Origin: Armatimonadetes bacterium UBA5352
GTDB taxonomy: Bacteria > Armatimonadota > Zipacnadia > Zipacnadales > UBA5352
NCBI GenBank assembly: GCA_002411015.1
Contig: DHPY01000112.1
Location: 1 to 13,264 of the forward strand
Reading direction: 5' to 3'
Length of the DNA stretch: 13,264 nucleotides
In this document: piece by piece, positions 13,254 to 13,264 of the stretch
Numbering within the stretch: the stretch's first letter is position 1
How the letters are laid out: each line of letters begins with the position of its first letter
The notes under the pieces: generated by a model
The model's database searches: none
What the model was told of the DNA's origin: nothing
Seen by the model: the letters and a program-made list of their open reading frames with translations, nothing else
Made by a program: the position numbers and the translations under genes

Positions 13254-13264
13254 AGGAGGGGCGA

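Overview
The window is very GC-rich, tightly packed bacterial DNA. It holds seven well-supported protein genes and possibly the tail of an eighth. Three genes are on the + strand (262-4917) and four on the - strand (13041-5062), so the two groups converge at about 4.9-5.1 kb. Almost every protein has a signal peptide or membrane anchor. The mix is a double-VWA/GATase-like membrane protein, a glycosidase-like protein with a beta-galactosidase trimerisation-type domain, a CBM9-like protein and a LamG-TIM-barrel protein. Together with strong GC3 bias and short palindromic intergenic repeats, this suits an environmental Armatimonadota, Planctomycetota or related lineage. The phylum is inference; no marker gene is present.

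Layout. 1-261: leader with a composite palindromic repeat, and perhaps the last 31 codons of an upstream gene. 262-3150: large membrane protein with two VWA domains and a GATase-like domain. 3281-3997: small exported HEAT-like helical protein. 4048-4917: membrane-anchored protein with two PepSY-like modules. 4918-5061: convergent gap that, read on the - strand, continues the frame of the neighbouring gene past its stop. Then a - strand operon, in transcription order: 10742-9588 (exported protein of unknown family), 9548-6129 (GH42-like multidomain protein) and 6108-5062 (CBM9-like protein). Upstream, after a 358-bp repeat-rich gap, is 13041-11101 (exported LamG-like plus clan-A-like barrel protein). 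Finally 13042-13264 is another repeat-rich leader.

How they may work together. The four - strand products are all predicted to be exported and look like a set acting on, or derived from proteins acting on, extracellular or periplasmic glycans: two glycosidase-like barrels, one carbohydrate-binding-like protein and one beta-rich unknown. No transporter, SusC/D pair, TonB receptor or regulator is visible here. The first and last genes of the three-gene operon encode proteins that end in what appears to be the same small alpha-helical C-terminal module. This is the best hint of a shared assembly or interaction function. The + strand genes look like envelope proteins and show no evident link to the glycan set.

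Most unusual non-coding feature: a composite element found in at least four diverged copies plus fragments, in all three repeat-rich intergenic regions and in both orientations. It consists of a CGTRG lead, a short hairpin with TCC in its loop, and usually a GCCGTYCGTCG-like tail.
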